DNA of 64,000 nt from Sphingobacteriales bacterium 44-15 (GCA_001899685.1 MKWG01000043.1:248001-312000), one strand, 5' to 3'; counted from the first letter of the stretch, positions 24,730 to 33,899 are shown. The notes: generated by a model from the letters alone, not told the origin. Program-made: numbers and translations.

Positions 24730-26478
24730 ATGAAATGTATTTTATACCTGCTTATTGCCCTGCTTCCACTTGGGACATTGTATTCCCAGGTAACATACAC
24801 AGACTACTCTTCTCCAGCAACTTGGGATGCAGCAGTAAGAGATGATGGCTCAAACGGAGGGATTACCACTGTGAATACCGTGATAACACGTATTAACGGC
24901 ACGGTATATACTCATAACAACCAGACCTTTATTATAAGCGATCAAAATACCGGCTGGATCACCCAATTTAATGATCTTTTTAATATGGGGCAGGTTGGCT
25001 CCAATATAGATTATTTTGTGTACCAGGGTACCAACGAAATTACCACTTCTAATACACTGGCGGGAAATCCCCCTTATGTGACCGGGGGTAATATTGTTTT
25101 TGACGAGGTGTATTTTAATATCGGTGGAAGCAACACCATGCACATTTCAAATATTTTACGTGCTTATACTATCGGCAATGGAGATACTTACTTTGGCACT
25201 CCTCCTGGTGGCATAACTGTAGCAAAGACCCTGCATTTCAACAACGGGATCACTACCACCAACAGGGATTATCCCATTCGTGGCGCCATCGTTTTTGTGA
25301 ACAGCGCGAATTATACCAACACTACGGCACCTACCGATGCCCAGCACGTGGACGGGTATGTTACAGAATATAATTCTACCAATTCCTCCACAGGCGCAGC
25401 AGGTCACGGTGGAACCTTTACTTTCCCTGTCGGTAATGGCACCTCCATCTACCCGTTGCAGCGCTCGGGTACCTATGCAGATGTCGGATACCTGTTAACG
25501 GTAGGCTGGGTAGACGGGGATCCGGGCACTACTAAAGACCTGACAGACGCTGACCCTATAACTTTCCCCCCACCCGGCGGTTCTGAAGACGGTACTATTA
25601 ACTCCACAGACCAATTGGGTTCGGGTATCAACTCAGTAATCCCGGTAGGATTCTGGGACTGGCATTACCAGGATGAAGTAGATATTAATAACATTGCTAC
25701 TGCTATGACGGAAGACCAGACCATTACGGTTTCTATTCCCGACCTCCAGGAATATGGCGATGTTACAGCGTCAGACTTAAGGCTTGTCGGATGGGATGCA
25801 GGTAATGGAAAATGGATTAATCTCAGCTCGCTGACTCCGGGCGCTACAGGGCTCACCAAAGGGTCTACGCTGACAGGAGTTATTGAAGGCGGCACTACTA
25901 TTACTGCCCTGGCTATAGGCAGTATCAGCAGGGTGCTGCCAGTTACCTTCAGCGACTTCACAGTTAAAACAGATGGCTGTAAAGCAAAACTGCAGTGGAA
26001 AACTTCTTTTGAACAAAACAACAGCCATTTCCTGGTAGAGCACAGCACCGATGGCATCCGGTTCTCCACCATCGGCCAGGTGTCTGCAACAGGCAACAGC
26101 ACTACAATACAAACATATAATTATACCGATAATACACCTGCCGCCGGGGCAAATTATTACCGCGTTACCCAGATAGATTTTGATGGTAAGCAAAGGAGCA
26201 CACCTATTGTGCTCGTAAAAATAAAATGCGATGCCTCCCCTGTAGTGAAGATATATCCCAATCCAGCCTCCAACACGCTGTATATCCAAAGCAGCAAAAC
26301 CGTGATGCAGGTAAATGTTCTTAACAGCGGCGGACAGCCGGTATTGAAATATGCTCCGTCTACTCACGGCAGCGGTATATTCGACATGAATATTCAACAG
26401 CTCCCCGCCGGGATCTATATGCTGCAGATCATCAATAAAGACGGTACTATTGATGTAAGCAAACTGATGAAAAAATAA
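24730..26478 (+). CDS. Secreted protein with type IX secretion sorting domain
   Basis: A 582-residue protein with an N-terminal signal peptide (to about LYSQ, residue 20). It has a glycine/threonine/asparagine-rich beta-sheet body with no domain I can name. A 90-residue segment LPVTFSDFTVKTDGCKAKLQ...WKTSFEQNN is typical of the module preceding the tail in Bacteroidota surface proteins. The final 75 residues are a type A T9SS sorting domain (VKIYPNPASNTLYIQS ... LPAGIYMLQI). It is therefore exported across the outer membrane and anchored or released. The signals support surface display, not a specific activity. A T9SS component of the PorW type lies at 40680. Confidence 0.88.
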   Translation: MKCILYLLIALLPLGTLYSQVTYTDYSSPATWDAAVRDDGSNGGITTVNTVITRINGTVYTHNNQTFIISDQNTGWITQFNDLFNMGQVGSNIDYFVYQGTNEITTSNTLAGNPPYVTGGNIVFDEVYFNIGGSNTMHISNILRAYTIGNGDTYFGTPPGGITVAKTLHFNNGITTTNRDYPIRGAIVFVNSANYTNTTAPTDAQHVDGYVTEYNSTNSSTGAAGHGGTFTFPVGNGTSIYPLQRSGTYADVGYLLTVGWVDGDPGTTKDLTDADPITFPPPGGSEDGTINSTDQLGSGINSVIPVGFWDWHYQDEVDINNIATAMTEDQTITVSIPDLQEYGDVTASDLRLVGWDAGNGKWINLSSLTPGATGLTKGSTLTGVIEGGTTITALAIGSISRVLPVTFSDFTVKTDGCKAKLQWKTSFEQNNSHFLVEHSTDGIRFSTIGQVSATGNSTTIQTYNYTDNTPAAGANYYRVTQIDFDGKQRSTPIVLVKIKCDASPVVKIYPNPASNTLYIQSSKTVMQVNVLNSGGQPVLKYAPSTHGSGIFDMNIQQLPAGIYMLQIINKDGTIDVSKLMKK

Positions 26479-26509
26479 AATAGCATTAAACCCACTTCAA
26501 TAATTTACC

Positions 26510-26536
26510 GGAGCGGCTGAAGCCGCTCCTTTTTTA
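26510..26536 (+). terminator. Intrinsic terminator
   Basis: GGAGCGGCT and AGCCGCTCC form a perfect 9-bp stem with a 2-base gap in the loop, followed by a T run. It closes the T9SS cargo gene. Confidence 0.9.
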
Positions 26537-26570
26537 TGCCATATAATTTTTCTTAAAAAACGAAAATGAG

Positions 26571-26601
26571 TTGGACGGATACGAATCAAATCGTATATTC
26601 G
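26571..26601 (+). promoter_or_regulatory. Promoter of the BlaI-M56 operon
   Basis: TTG at 26571-26573 and TATATTCG at 26594-26601, 20 bases apart, fit the Bacteroidota promoter. The -7 element starts inside the first operator and ends two bases before the second. Confidence 0.6.
26579..26596. promoter_or_regulatory. BlaI-type operator 1
   Basis: Inverted repeat ATACGA and TCGTAT separated by six bases. It overlaps the start of the -7 element and is a likely binding site of the BlaI-like repressor encoded just downstream. Confidence 0.7.
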
Positions 26602-26602
26602 T

Positions 26603-26622
26603 TTTACGAATAAAATCGTAAA
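26603..26622. promoter_or_regulatory. BlaI-type operator 2
   Basis: Inverted repeat TTTACGA and TCGTAAA separated by six bases, ending one base before the BlaI ATG. Its core is the same as operator 1, centre to centre 25 bp away. Confidence 0.7.
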
Positions 26623-26623
26623 T

Positions 26624-27007
26624 ATGGCACAACAAAAAAATGTAAAGCCCACAGAAAGTGAACTGGAGATCCTGCGGGTACTATGGTCGAAGGAAAGCGC
26701 TACCGTAAGAGAAGTGCATGAAGCGCTTGCCGCCAGCAAAGATGTTGGGTATACTACAACGCTTAAGCTCATGCAGATCATGCATGAAAAAGGACTTGTA
26801 AGCCGCGACGATTCTTCCAAAACACATATCTACAAGGCACTGGTGAGCAGGGAAAAGACCCAGAAGCACCTGCTGGGCAAAATGATCGACAATCTCTTCG
26901 CCGGCTCACCGGCACAGTTGGTGATGCAGGCACTTGGCAATCATAAAACAAGCAGGGATGAGCTCGACGAAATACAGGATCTGTTAAATACGCTCAAAAA
27001 ACAGTAA
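26624..27007 (+). CDS. BlaI/MecI/CopY-family repressor
   Basis: A 127-residue winged-helix repressor (PTESELEILRVLWSKESATVREVHEAL, then GYTTTLKLMQIMHEKGLV). The C-terminal helices serve dimerisation. In the Bla/Mec systems such repressors are cleaved after the M56 partner is activated. Two TACGA-n6-TCGTA palindromes surround its promoter, so it represses itself and the M56 gene 19 bp downstream. No beta-lactamase gene is adjacent; in Bacteroidota these pairs are common and usually unlinked to resistance. Confidence 0.93.
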   Translation: MAQQKNVKPTESELEILRVLWSKESATVREVHEALAASKDVGYTTTLKLMQIMHEKGLVSRDDSSKTHIYKALVSREKTQKHLLGKMIDNLFAGSPAQLVMQALGNHKTSRDELDEIQDLLNTLKKQ

Positions 27008-27026
27008 GCTTCAAAACCATATACAA

Positions 27027-29132
27027 ATGACTGCGCTGTACAACTCACCATTTCTGATAGCACTGGGATGGACGATCGCTTCCAGCTTATGGCAGACGGC
27101 ATTGCTGTGGCTGATCTGCCAGTTGGCAGGTAATATAGATAAACGTAATAATCCTTCCTTCAGGCATGCTTTGGCAGCGCTCGCAACGGGCATATCATTT
27201 TGCTGGTTTACAGTCACACTGGCACAGAACTATTCAGCGATCATCCACCTTACCCAATCCATAGCAGGGCTTTCCACGCTCAACGAAGATGCGGCAAAAG
27301 CGCTTTTTGCCGTGGAAGCCGGCGCATCGCGCAGCAGTTTTTTTGAATTGCTGAGCACCTATCTTCCCTATTTCTCCACCGCTTATCTCATCGTATTGCT
27401 CATACTGCTTATCAAACTGGTAAATGCCTATCTTTTTTCGCGGAAACTGAGAACAGAAGGATTGTATGCAGCCGAACCGGGGTGGGTAAACTACGTAAAC
27501 CGGTATGCGGCATGTCTTGGCATCACACGAAAAGTAAAGCTATTTTTCAGTGAATATGTAAGTGTTCCTGCCACGCTTGATTTCTTTAAGCCGGTTATCC
27601 TGATCCCGGTTGCCGCTTTTAATCATCTCACGCCGCAGCAGATTGAATCCATACTACTGCATGAGCTGGCCCATATCAGGCGCAACGACTATCTTATCAA
27701 CATCATAGTATCTGTGATAGAAACCATTCTTTTCTTTAATCCTTTTGTGCATTTGCTTGGCAAAACCATACGAAAAGAAAGGGAACATTGCTGCGATGAC
27801 ATGGTGCTTCACTATAATACAGACGCTCACAGCTACGCTTCGGCCCTGCTGTCGCTGGAGAAAATGCGCATAGGAGTGCCTTCCATTGCCGTGGCTGCCA
27901 CAGGGAACGACAACCAACTGCTTGGGAGGGTAAAACGGATCATGAATGTAAAAACGACTAATTTTAATTACGGTCAGAAATTATTCGCCTTTGTATTTAT
28001 CGCATTCCTCCTGATATCAATAGCATGGTTGTCGCCGGATCAGCATATCAATAACGCTAAGCAACGCAATGAGCAGCCCGCTGCAAAGAGCAGTACCGGG
28101 GAAAATAATAAGTACACCATCAATAGTAATAAAAAAATAATTGGCACAGAAAAAGACATAGCAATAGTATCCGCACGCGCTCAAAAGACCGTTACCATCT
28201 CCAGAAGAGTCATCAACGGTAAGGACACCCTGCACATTACCACCACGAGGAATGCTTCCATACCATTGTCATTCCCTGCAGCGCCAAAAGCAGCTTTGCC
28301 TCCCATTCCCCCTCCTCCGCCTGCTCCTGCTTTTTTCAACAATCCGGATCAACCCGGGATAGCATATCATTTTGAAATGCCTGAATTTACTGCCCCGGAA
28401 CTGATACAGGATAACCTTACTCCTTACTCCCTATCCCTTACCCCTAACACAGCATGGATAACAATACAGGACAATTTCAGCAAAGCGCTGTCGGCAGAGC
28501 AAACGGCTACTCAGAAAAAGCTGGACAGGCAGTTATTATTATTGAATGACAGGCTCAGGGTATTTGACACCGCATCCTCAAAAGCACTTTCACTCCTGCT
28601 TAAGCAGGCAAACGATCAACGGATGCTGAATAATCGTCAACTGGAACTCCTGGTACAGCAGCAGCTCCGCACAGCATCACTCTTCAGTCAAAAGCAATCT
28701 CCTGATCACGACCGTGCAGCAAACAGGAAAAGTATTATCGCCGAAAACCAGCGCAGGATGGACAGCGTCATGCAAAAACAGGAAAGGAAAAGAAAGAAAG
28801 CTGAAAGACCTTCTCTATGGATATACAACAATCAGGAGAAAAAAGTTGCCCGTGACCAGGGAGAATGGCTGGTATACACCGATAATGCCGATAGCTACAA
28901 AGGTATAGCACCTGTATATGATGCAGGATACGCTCAGCCCACTACTTTAAAAACAGCTCCTTCGCCGGGCATAGTTTCCGTAACCACCGCAAAAATTGGG
29001 TTCGCTTCAGGAAAAGCTTATGCTTCGCAAACTGATTATGCTGTTTGCAGCAATAAAGAAGACAGTTTTGAAAAAAAGCTTACCATAACGGATGAGTCAG
29101 GCTCCGGCACGCTGATCATCACTATTCAATAA
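27027..29132 (+). CDS. M56-family metallopeptidase (BlaR1-like)
   Basis: A 701-residue membrane protein. Helices lie at about residues 9-35, 48-70, 113-135 and 317-334. The zinc site HELAH (H212, E213, H216) is in the cytosolic loop, as in BlaR1/MecR1. After the last helix comes about 360 residues of low-complexity, proline-rich (PPPPPAPA) and glutamine/lysine-rich extracytoplasmic sequence instead of a penicillin-binding sensor domain. The protein would receive an unknown envelope signal and inactivate the BlaI repressor. Operon with the BlaI gene. The sensor half is not recognisable. Confidence 0.9.
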   Translation: MTALYNSPFLIALGWTIASSLWQTALLWLICQLAGNIDKRNNPSFRHALAALATGISFCWFTVTLAQNYSAIIHLTQSIAGLSTLNEDAAKALFAVEAGASRSSFFELLSTYLPYFSTAYLIVLLILLIKLVNAYLFSRKLRTEGLYAAEPGWVNYVNRYAACLGITRKVKLFFSEYVSVPATLDFFKPVILIPVAAFNHLTPQQIESILLHELAHIRRNDYLINIIVSVIETILFFNPFVHLLGKTIRKEREHCCDDMVLHYNTDAHSYASALLSLEKMRIGVPSIAVAATGNDNQLLGRVKRIMNVKTTNFNYGQKLFAFVFIAFLLISIAWLSPDQHINNAKQRNEQPAAKSSTGENNKYTINSNKKIIGTEKDIAIVSARAQKTVTISRRVINGKDTLHITTTRNASIPLSFPAAPKAALPPIPPPPPAPAFFNNPDQPGIAYHFEMPEFTAPELIQDNLTPYSLSLTPNTAWITIQDNFSKALSAEQTATQKKLDRQLLLLNDRLRVFDTASSKALSLLLKQANDQRMLNNRQLELLVQQQLRTASLFSQKQSPDHDRAANRKSIIAENQRRMDSVMQKQERKRKKAERPSLWIYNNQEKKVARDQGEWLVYTDNADSYKGIAPVYDAGYAQPTTLKTAPSPGIVSVTTAKIGFASGKAYASQTDYAVCSNKEDSFEKKLTITDESGSGTLIITIQ

Positions 29133-29193
29133 ATAAGCATTCGACATCCGCTGCTGTTACGTTATTAATTGAGCTTATTTCAATATAAGATTT

Positions 29194-29201
29194 TATTTTT
29201 G
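29194..29201 (+). promoter_or_regulatory. Predicted -7 element of the agmatine operon
   Basis: TATTTTTG fits TAnnTTTG, 18 bases upstream of the start of the amidase gene. TTG at 29169-29171 may be a slightly distant -33 element. Confidence 0.45.
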
Positions 29202-29219
29202 CGGCTTTAAGCAAGAACT

Positions 29220-30095
29220 ATGGCAATACTCAATGTAGGGCTGGTGCAGATGACATGTTCTGCAAACAAGGCTGAAAACCTCGATAAAGCTGTTGAAAAA
29301 ATAAAGGAAGCTGCAGACAAAGGCGCACAGGTGGTGTGCCTCCAGGAGCTCTTCACCTCACTGTACTTTTGCGATGTGGAAGACTACTGCAATTTTGAGC
29401 TGGCAGAGCCGATACCCGGCCCCTCAACAGATACGCTCAGCAAAACAGCCAAAGAAAAGAACATCGTTATTATAGCTTCCCTCTTTGAAAAAAGAGCGGA
29501 AGGACTGTATCACAATACCACCGCAGTAATAGATGCCGACGGGACCTATCTCGGCAAATACAGGAAAATGCATATCCCTGATGATCCTGCTTATTACGAG
29601 AAATTCTATTTTACCCCCGGTGATCTCGGGTATAAAGTTTTCAGAACAAAATATGCTGCCATCGGGGTGCTTATTTGCTGGGACCAGTGGTATCCCGAAG
29701 CAGCGCGTATTACCGCTTTGATGGGCGCAGAGATACTGTTCTATCCTACCGCTATCGGGTGGGCCGTTTCACAGGACGAAGCTACCAATACAGAGCAATA
29801 CAACGCATGGCAAACCATCCAGCGCAGCCATGCGGTAGCGAATGGCGTGCATGTAGTAAGTGTTAACCGCACAGGATTTGAACAGGAAGGCGCCATGAAG
29901 TTCTGGGGCGGGTCATTCGTAGCCAACCCGTTTGGCAGTGTAATTTACCAGGCGCCACACGACAAAGAAGAGGTAGCAATCGTGAAAATAGATACTAAAA
30001 AAACAGACCAGTACAGAACACATTGGCCATTCCTGAGAGACAGGCGGATAGACAGCTACCAGCCCATTACCAAAAGATATATAGACGAAGGATAA
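29220..30095 (+). CDS. aguB: N-carbamoylputrescine amidase
   Basis: A 291-residue nitrilase-fold hydrolase with the catalytic triad E43 (LQELFTS), K116 (KYRKMHIP) and C153 (LICWDQWYPEAAR). The full-length pattern, including DDPAYYEKFYFTPGD and NRTGFEQ, is that of N-carbamoylputrescine amidases, which release putrescine, CO2 and ammonia. The agmatine deiminase gene follows 64 bp downstream, so both steps from agmatine to putrescine are encoded together. It acts in the cytoplasm. Confidence 0.94.
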   Translation: MAILNVGLVQMTCSANKAENLDKAVEKIKEAADKGAQVVCLQELFTSLYFCDVEDYCNFELAEPIPGPSTDTLSKTAKEKNIVIIASLFEKRAEGLYHNTTAVIDADGTYLGKYRKMHIPDDPAYYEKFYFTPGDLGYKVFRTKYAAIGVLICWDQWYPEAARITALMGAEILFYPTAIGWAVSQDEATNTEQYNAWQTIQRSHAVANGVHVVSVNRTGFEQEGAMKFWGGSFVANPFGSVIYQAPHDKEEVAIVKIDTKKTDQYRTHWPFLRDRRIDSYQPITKRYIDEG

Positions 30096-30159
30096 ATTAC
30101 CGGGCCGCATACAGGTATACTTTCACGCTTTATTTCAGCTTTATCAAAAACATCTACAG

Positions 30160-31278
30160 GTGAGCAGCGAGCGCAACAAAACGAATAAGCAGCAACAAGA
30201 GCCGGAAAAAACTTTTTCCTATCCGCCTCCTTTTGATTTCAAAACGCCTAAAAAGCTGGGATATTATTTCCCTGCCGAATTTGCGCCGCACACCGCCACA
30301 TGGCTAAGCTGGCCGCACAAAGAAGCATCCTGGCCCGGCAAGATCAATACCATATTTGCCCCTTATGCAGCATTTATCAAAGCAGTGTCTGCGGGGGAAA
30401 GCGTTCATATCAATGTAAACAATGAAGCAATGAAAGCCGCCGCAACAGCTCACCTGGAAGAAGCCGGCGTGGATATGAATACCATTGCATTCTACCTGCA
30501 CCCCACCAATGATGCCTGGTGCCGGGATCATGGTCCTGCATTTCTCATTAACCCGCAGGCAGCGCAAAAAAAGATCATCGTTGACTGGGGATACAATGCC
30601 TGGGGAGATAAATATCCCCCCTACGACCTCGACGACATTATACCCTCCCTCATCGGGGGAGACTATAATATCCCGGTGTTCAGCCCCGGCATTGTAATGG
30701 AAGGCGGTTCCGTGGAATTTAACGGGAAAGGAACACTGCTTACCTCAACGGCATGCCTGCTCAACCCCAACCGCAACCCACAGCTCAGCCGGGAACAGAT
30801 TGAAACCTATTTACAGCATTATTACGGCGTGGACCAGATACTGTGGGTAAGCGAAGGTATAGTGGGAGATGATACAGACGGTCATATTGACGACACGGTA
30901 AGATTTGTAAACGAAGATACCGTGCTGACGGTGGTAGAGGAAAATAAACATGATGAAAACTATGCACTGCTTCAAACCAACCTGAGAGAGCTGGAACAGA
31001 TGCGCCTGCCCAACGGAAAGCAACTAAATATCATAGAGCTTCCCATGCCTTCTGCAGTAGTGTATGAAGGACAGCGGCTACCGGCCTCTTACGCTAACTT
31101 CTATATCAGCAATGCCGCTGTGGTAGTGCCTACCTATCGCTGTAAGAATGATGATAAGGCATTGCAGATCATACAGGATTGTTTTCCCTCCAGGAAAGTG
31201 ACGGGGATTGACTCCACGGACATTATATGGGGACTGGGGAGCTTTCATTGCCTGAGCCAGCAGGAGCCGATGGCGTGA
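30160..31278 (+). CDS. aguA: Agmatine deiminase
   Basis: A 372-residue enzyme of the guanidine-modifying (PAD) fold, starting with GTG at 30160; the next ATG lies far inside the domain. Conserved parts are AEFAPHTATWLSWPHKEASW, DAWCRDHGPAF, VMEGGSVEFNG, DDTDGHIDD and the catalytic loop GLGSFHCLSQQEP with C364. It converts agmatine to N-carbamoylputrescine, the substrate of the upstream amidase. The N-terminal ~22 residues are polar (ERNKTNKQQQEPEK) and not part of the core. A heptad array starts exactly at its stop codon. Confidence 0.94.
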   Translation: MSSERNKTNKQQQEPEKTFSYPPPFDFKTPKKLGYYFPAEFAPHTATWLSWPHKEASWPGKINTIFAPYAAFIKAVSAGESVHINVNNEAMKAAATAHLEEAGVDMNTIAFYLHPTNDAWCRDHGPAFLINPQAAQKKIIVDWGYNAWGDKYPPYDLDDIIPSLIGGDYNIPVFSPGIVMEGGSVEFNGKGTLLTSTACLLNPNRNPQLSREQIETYLQHYYGVDQILWVSEGIVGDDTDGHIDDTVRFVNEDTVLTVVEENKHDENYALLQTNLRELEQMRLPNGKQLNIIELPMPSAVVYEGQRLPASYANFYISNAAVVVPTYRCKNDDKALQIIQDCFPSRKVTGIDSTDIIWGLGSFHCLSQQEPMA

Positions 31279-31366
31279 AAGCAGTGGGCTGTGAGCTGTC
31301 AGCAGTGTGCTCACAGTTCACAGCTCATTGCTCATTTCTCACAGCTCATTGCCCATAGCTGTCTCT
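31276..31366. repeat. Heptad-word array, TCACAGC vocabulary
   Basis: Thirteen units in 7-base register whose first unit contains the aguA stop codon. Words such as TGTGAGC and AGTGTGC are followed by TCACAGC, TCATTGC and related complements. Confidence 0.7.
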
Positions 31367-31452
31367 CATTTTATCAAAACTTTAAACACTAAGCCCTGAT
31401 ATTTGCCGTTGATAACCTGCATTGTTAGTATTTTCGTAACCGGTTACATCAC

Positions 31453-32385
31453 ATGAGACGCATCCTGCCGTATATATATTTGTTTTGCCTGGATCTTATT
31501 GTAATAAGCGGGGCAGCACAATCTGCAAAAAGCCCCTTTGCTGCTTTCATGCAGGCCCATGAGGATTCCATGAAAAAATACTCCTTTGATATAGTAAACG
31601 CAAGGGAAGCAGGCGACCGTTTCAGGGCAGACAGCATATTCACCAGGATGCTCGTGAGAGCCCTCAAAGAACCTTATTCCTTCTCCTACCCTTTCGATTC
31701 GCTGAGAACCATCTCCCGCCTCTACGCTCCCGACAGCAGTTTCCGCATCTTTACCTGGCAGGTAGTGAAAGATGAAAACACTTTTCGCAGACATGGGGCT
31801 ATACAGATCAATACAAAAGACGGCTCCCTGAAGCTCTATCCTCTTTTAGATAAAACCACCCTGCTTGAAAACACCAATCACATCACCACCACTAATGGAG
31901 ACTGGATCGGAGCGATCTATTACCGGATAGTAGAAACCAGCTTTAACGGGCGTAAATATTATACGCTCTTCGGCTATGATGAAAATAATTTCAGGAGCAC
32001 TAAAAAACGCATAGAAGTATTACGCTTTGATGAACAGGGCAGACCTGTATTCGGGGGACCTTTTTTCAGCTTTGAGAAAGATGAAACACCTAAGCCGGTA
32101 CAAACCCGGTTTTCAATCGAATATAAAAAAGACGGTAATGCAAGTATCCGCTACGACGATGAAATGAAGATGATCATTTACGATCACCTTATTTCAGAAA
32201 ACAATCAACCCGATAAAAAATACACTTTTGTACCGGATGGCGACTACGAAGGGTTTAAATGGGAAAACGGGAAATGGGTACATGTAGACAAAGTATTTAC
32301 CTTCAAGCTCCAGGACGGCCAGGCGCCTGTAGAAAAGCCTGTGAAAGAAAGCAAGCTCGATATCAGGAAAGAGCCCGGCCAATAA
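31453..32385 (+). CDS. Conserved secreted protein of unknown function
   Basis: A 310-residue protein with a signal peptide (to about GAAQ, residue 23), then a helical stretch and a beta-rich body (FRIFTWQVVKDENTFRRHGA, YYTLFGYDEN, GGPFFSFEKDE). This pattern resembles conserved Bacteroidota hypotheticals of the cell envelope. No catalytic motif or membrane anchor is visible. The C-terminal 20 residues are charged. It lies between two heptad arrays and has no close operon partner. I do not recognise its function. Confidence 0.75.
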   Translation: MRRILPYIYLFCLDLIVISGAAQSAKSPFAAFMQAHEDSMKKYSFDIVNAREAGDRFRADSIFTRMLVRALKEPYSFSYPFDSLRTISRLYAPDSSFRIFTWQVVKDENTFRRHGAIQINTKDGSLKLYPLLDKTTLLENTNHITTTNGDWIGAIYYRIVETSFNGRKYYTLFGYDENNFRSTKKRIEVLRFDEQGRPVFGGPFFSFEKDETPKPVQTRFSIEYKKDGNASIRYDDEMKMIIYDHLISENNQPDKKYTFVPDGDYEGFKWENGKWVHVDKVFTFKLQDGQAPVEKPVKESKLDIRKEPGQ

Positions 32386-32430
32386 GGTATAAAGAGTAAG
32401 GTATAGGGCCTTACAGCTTACTCCTTCCCA
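32383..32430. repeat. Heptad-word array, TAAGGTA vocabulary
   Basis: Units TAAGGTA, TAAAGAG, TAAGGTA, TAGGGCC, then TTACAGC and TTACTCC; the first unit contains the stop codon of the preceding gene. It folds as GAGTAAG against CTTACTC. Confidence 0.7.
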
Positions 32431-32513
32431 AAAATTATTTCTCTCAAAAAATCACGCTGACATAGGGCTGTCAGTAGCGCATTGTTGCTTTGTGTAACAA
32501 AAAACAAACAACT

Positions 32514-33014
32514 ATGCAAATTATTCCAATGTTATTAAAGGAAATGGACCTGGAGGCTGCAACTACAAGAAAAATGCTGTCCCGCGTACCGGATGATAAA
32601 TACGACTGGAAGCCTCATCCCAAAAGCATGTCTGTCCGTCAACTCGCCACGCATATTGCAGAGCTTCCCACCTGGGTAAGCATGACGCTTGACACGGAAG
32701 AGCTTGATTTTGCAACGTCGCCATACCAGCCTGTACAAATTGACTCCACAAAGCAACTGATGGAACACTTTGAGCAATCGCTCAAAGAAGGCAGAACACG
32801 GCTCGCCGCGGCAAAAGAAGAAGACCTGCTTCCTGTATGGACTTTAAGAAACGGTGCTGAAATTTATAGCACAACTTCCAAAGCAGAGGTCATCCGCATG
32901 ACTTATTGCCAGATTGTGCATCACAGGGCACAGCTCGGCGTATTTCTCCGGCTCCTTGATATTCCCATCCCCGGCAGCTATGGACCAAGCGCGGATGAAA
33001 TGAACTTTTCTTAA
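32514..33014 (+). CDS. DinB-family protein
   Basis: A 166-residue four-helix protein of the DinB/YfiT fold, read from the ATG at 32514 (MQIIPMLLKEMDLEAATT); a TTG start 24 bp earlier is less likely. The three metal-ligand histidine positions are visible: H45-type (RQLATHIAELP), then the pair in the helix YCQIVHHRAQLGVFLR. Such proteins are probable metal-dependent enzymes, sometimes bacillithiol- or mycothiol-linked, with mostly unknown roles. A second DinB-like gene lies at 36798 but the two are not close relatives. Confidence 0.87.
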   Translation: MQIIPMLLKEMDLEAATTRKMLSRVPDDKYDWKPHPKSMSVRQLATHIAELPTWVSMTLDTEELDFATSPYQPVQIDSTKQLMEHFEQSLKEGRTRLAAAKEEDLLPVWTLRNGAEIYSTTSKAEVIRMTYCQIVHHRAQLGVFLRLLDIPIPGSYGPSADEMNFS

Positions 33015-33021
33015 TAAAATA

Positions 33022-33172
33022 GCCACGAATTCCTGCGGTCCGCAAGCGGACTGATTTATAAACGCAACAAAGCCACGAATGCACGAATGTTTTTAATATA
33101 TTTATTCGTGCATTCGTGGCTTTGTTGTATCCCAAAAATCATCATGCCGCACAGTCCGCTGGAATTCGTGGC
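33022..33172. repeat. Long hairpin repeat of CACGAAT words, copy 1
   Basis: A 151-bp inverted element. Its inner arms are perfect over 24 bp (33065-33088 against 33104-33127) around a 15-base loop. Outer arms are imperfect: GCCACGAATTCC near the left end faces GGAATTCGTGGC at the right end. The left half recurs at 60010-60078. Confidence 0.85.
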
Positions 33173-33187
33173 ATGCTTTGCTCCAGA

Positions 33188-33655
33188 TCATTTGCTTTTC
33201 TTTGGTTTAATATTCTTCTCATATACTGCAATCCATTCTTTCACTGTTATTTTTTTCATCAGCGCTCCAATAAGCTCATACGGAATATGTTCTGCTTTTT
33301 TGAACCGGATACAACTTTTTCCCATATCAGGTTTTACGGTACTGTATTGCGGGTAAGCTTCCACAAACCACTTATAAAGTTCGGGAACAATATACATGCC
33401 CATGTGATATACGGCTATACAGTTTTTCTGAGATGCAATATTCAAAAAAGGCAGTGGGAGAGCGGGGTCGCAATGATATCCCTGGGGATATAGGCTGTGC
33501 GGGACCATATAGCCCAGCATACCGTAAGACATCTGTTCCTCAAAACCTTCAGGAATGTTTTTTAACACTGTTTCCCTCAGCTTTATCACTGCCTGCTTCC
33601 GGTCTTCAGGCAGTTCCCTGATATATTGTTCAGGAGTAGTGGCTTTGGACTGCAT
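33188..33655 (-). CDS. DUF1801 domain protein
   Basis: A 155-residue protein matching the YdhG/DUF1801 fold: EQYIRELPEDRKQAVIKLRETVLKNIPEGFEE, then MSYGMLGY, LPFLNIASQKNCIAVYHMGMY and SCIRFKKAEHIPYELI. Proteins of this group are small, cytoplasmic and of unknown biochemical function, with a fold related to iron chaperone frataxin-like proteins. It stands alone between the hairpin repeat and HxpB. The stop lies 16 bp from the hairpin. Confidence 0.88.
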   Translation of the reverse strand: MQSKATTPEQYIRELPEDRKQAVIKLRETVLKNIPEGFEEQMSYGMLGYMVPHSLYPQGYHCDPALPLPFLNIASQKNCIAVYHMGMYIVPELYKWFVEAYPQYSTVKPDMGKSCIRFKKAEHIPYELIGALMKKITVKEWIAVYEKNIKPKKSK

Positions 33656-33750
33656 GGAAAAACTTTTTATAAAAATAATACATTTCCCGTTTGATGTTAA
33701 GGTATCAGCTATCAGCCACTACGTTCAGCAAGAGCTGCTTGGGTTATGCT

Positions 33751-33770
33751 TTGTTCCAACGGGTTTCAAT
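33751..33770. repeat. 20-bp dispersed repeat
   Basis: TTGTTCCAACGGGTTTCAAT, identical to 9494-9513. It is part of the 251-bp spacer between DUF1801 and HxpB; apart from this and the following array, nothing else is visible there. Confidence 0.6.
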
Positions 33771-33852
33771 TCGCTGAATGATGCCGTGATTGAATGATAA
33801 ACAGTAAATAATAATAATAATATCAATCTATTTTAGCCACACACATTTAGCA

Positions 33853-33899
33853 ACTTACCACTTATCCCTCATCACTTTCTCACCACTTATCCCTTATCT
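33853..33899. repeat. Heptad-word array, CTTATCC vocabulary
   Basis: Units TTACCAC, TTATCCC, TCATCAC and again CCACTTA, TCCCTTA, with one 3-base phase slip. It ends 7 bases before the start of the hydrolase gene at 33907. Confidence 0.55.

Noticed and set aside
26624-29132. Beta-lactam resistance regulators
   Set aside because: The BlaI/M56 pair has no adjacent beta-lactamase, and the M56 protein lacks a penicillin-binding sensor domain.
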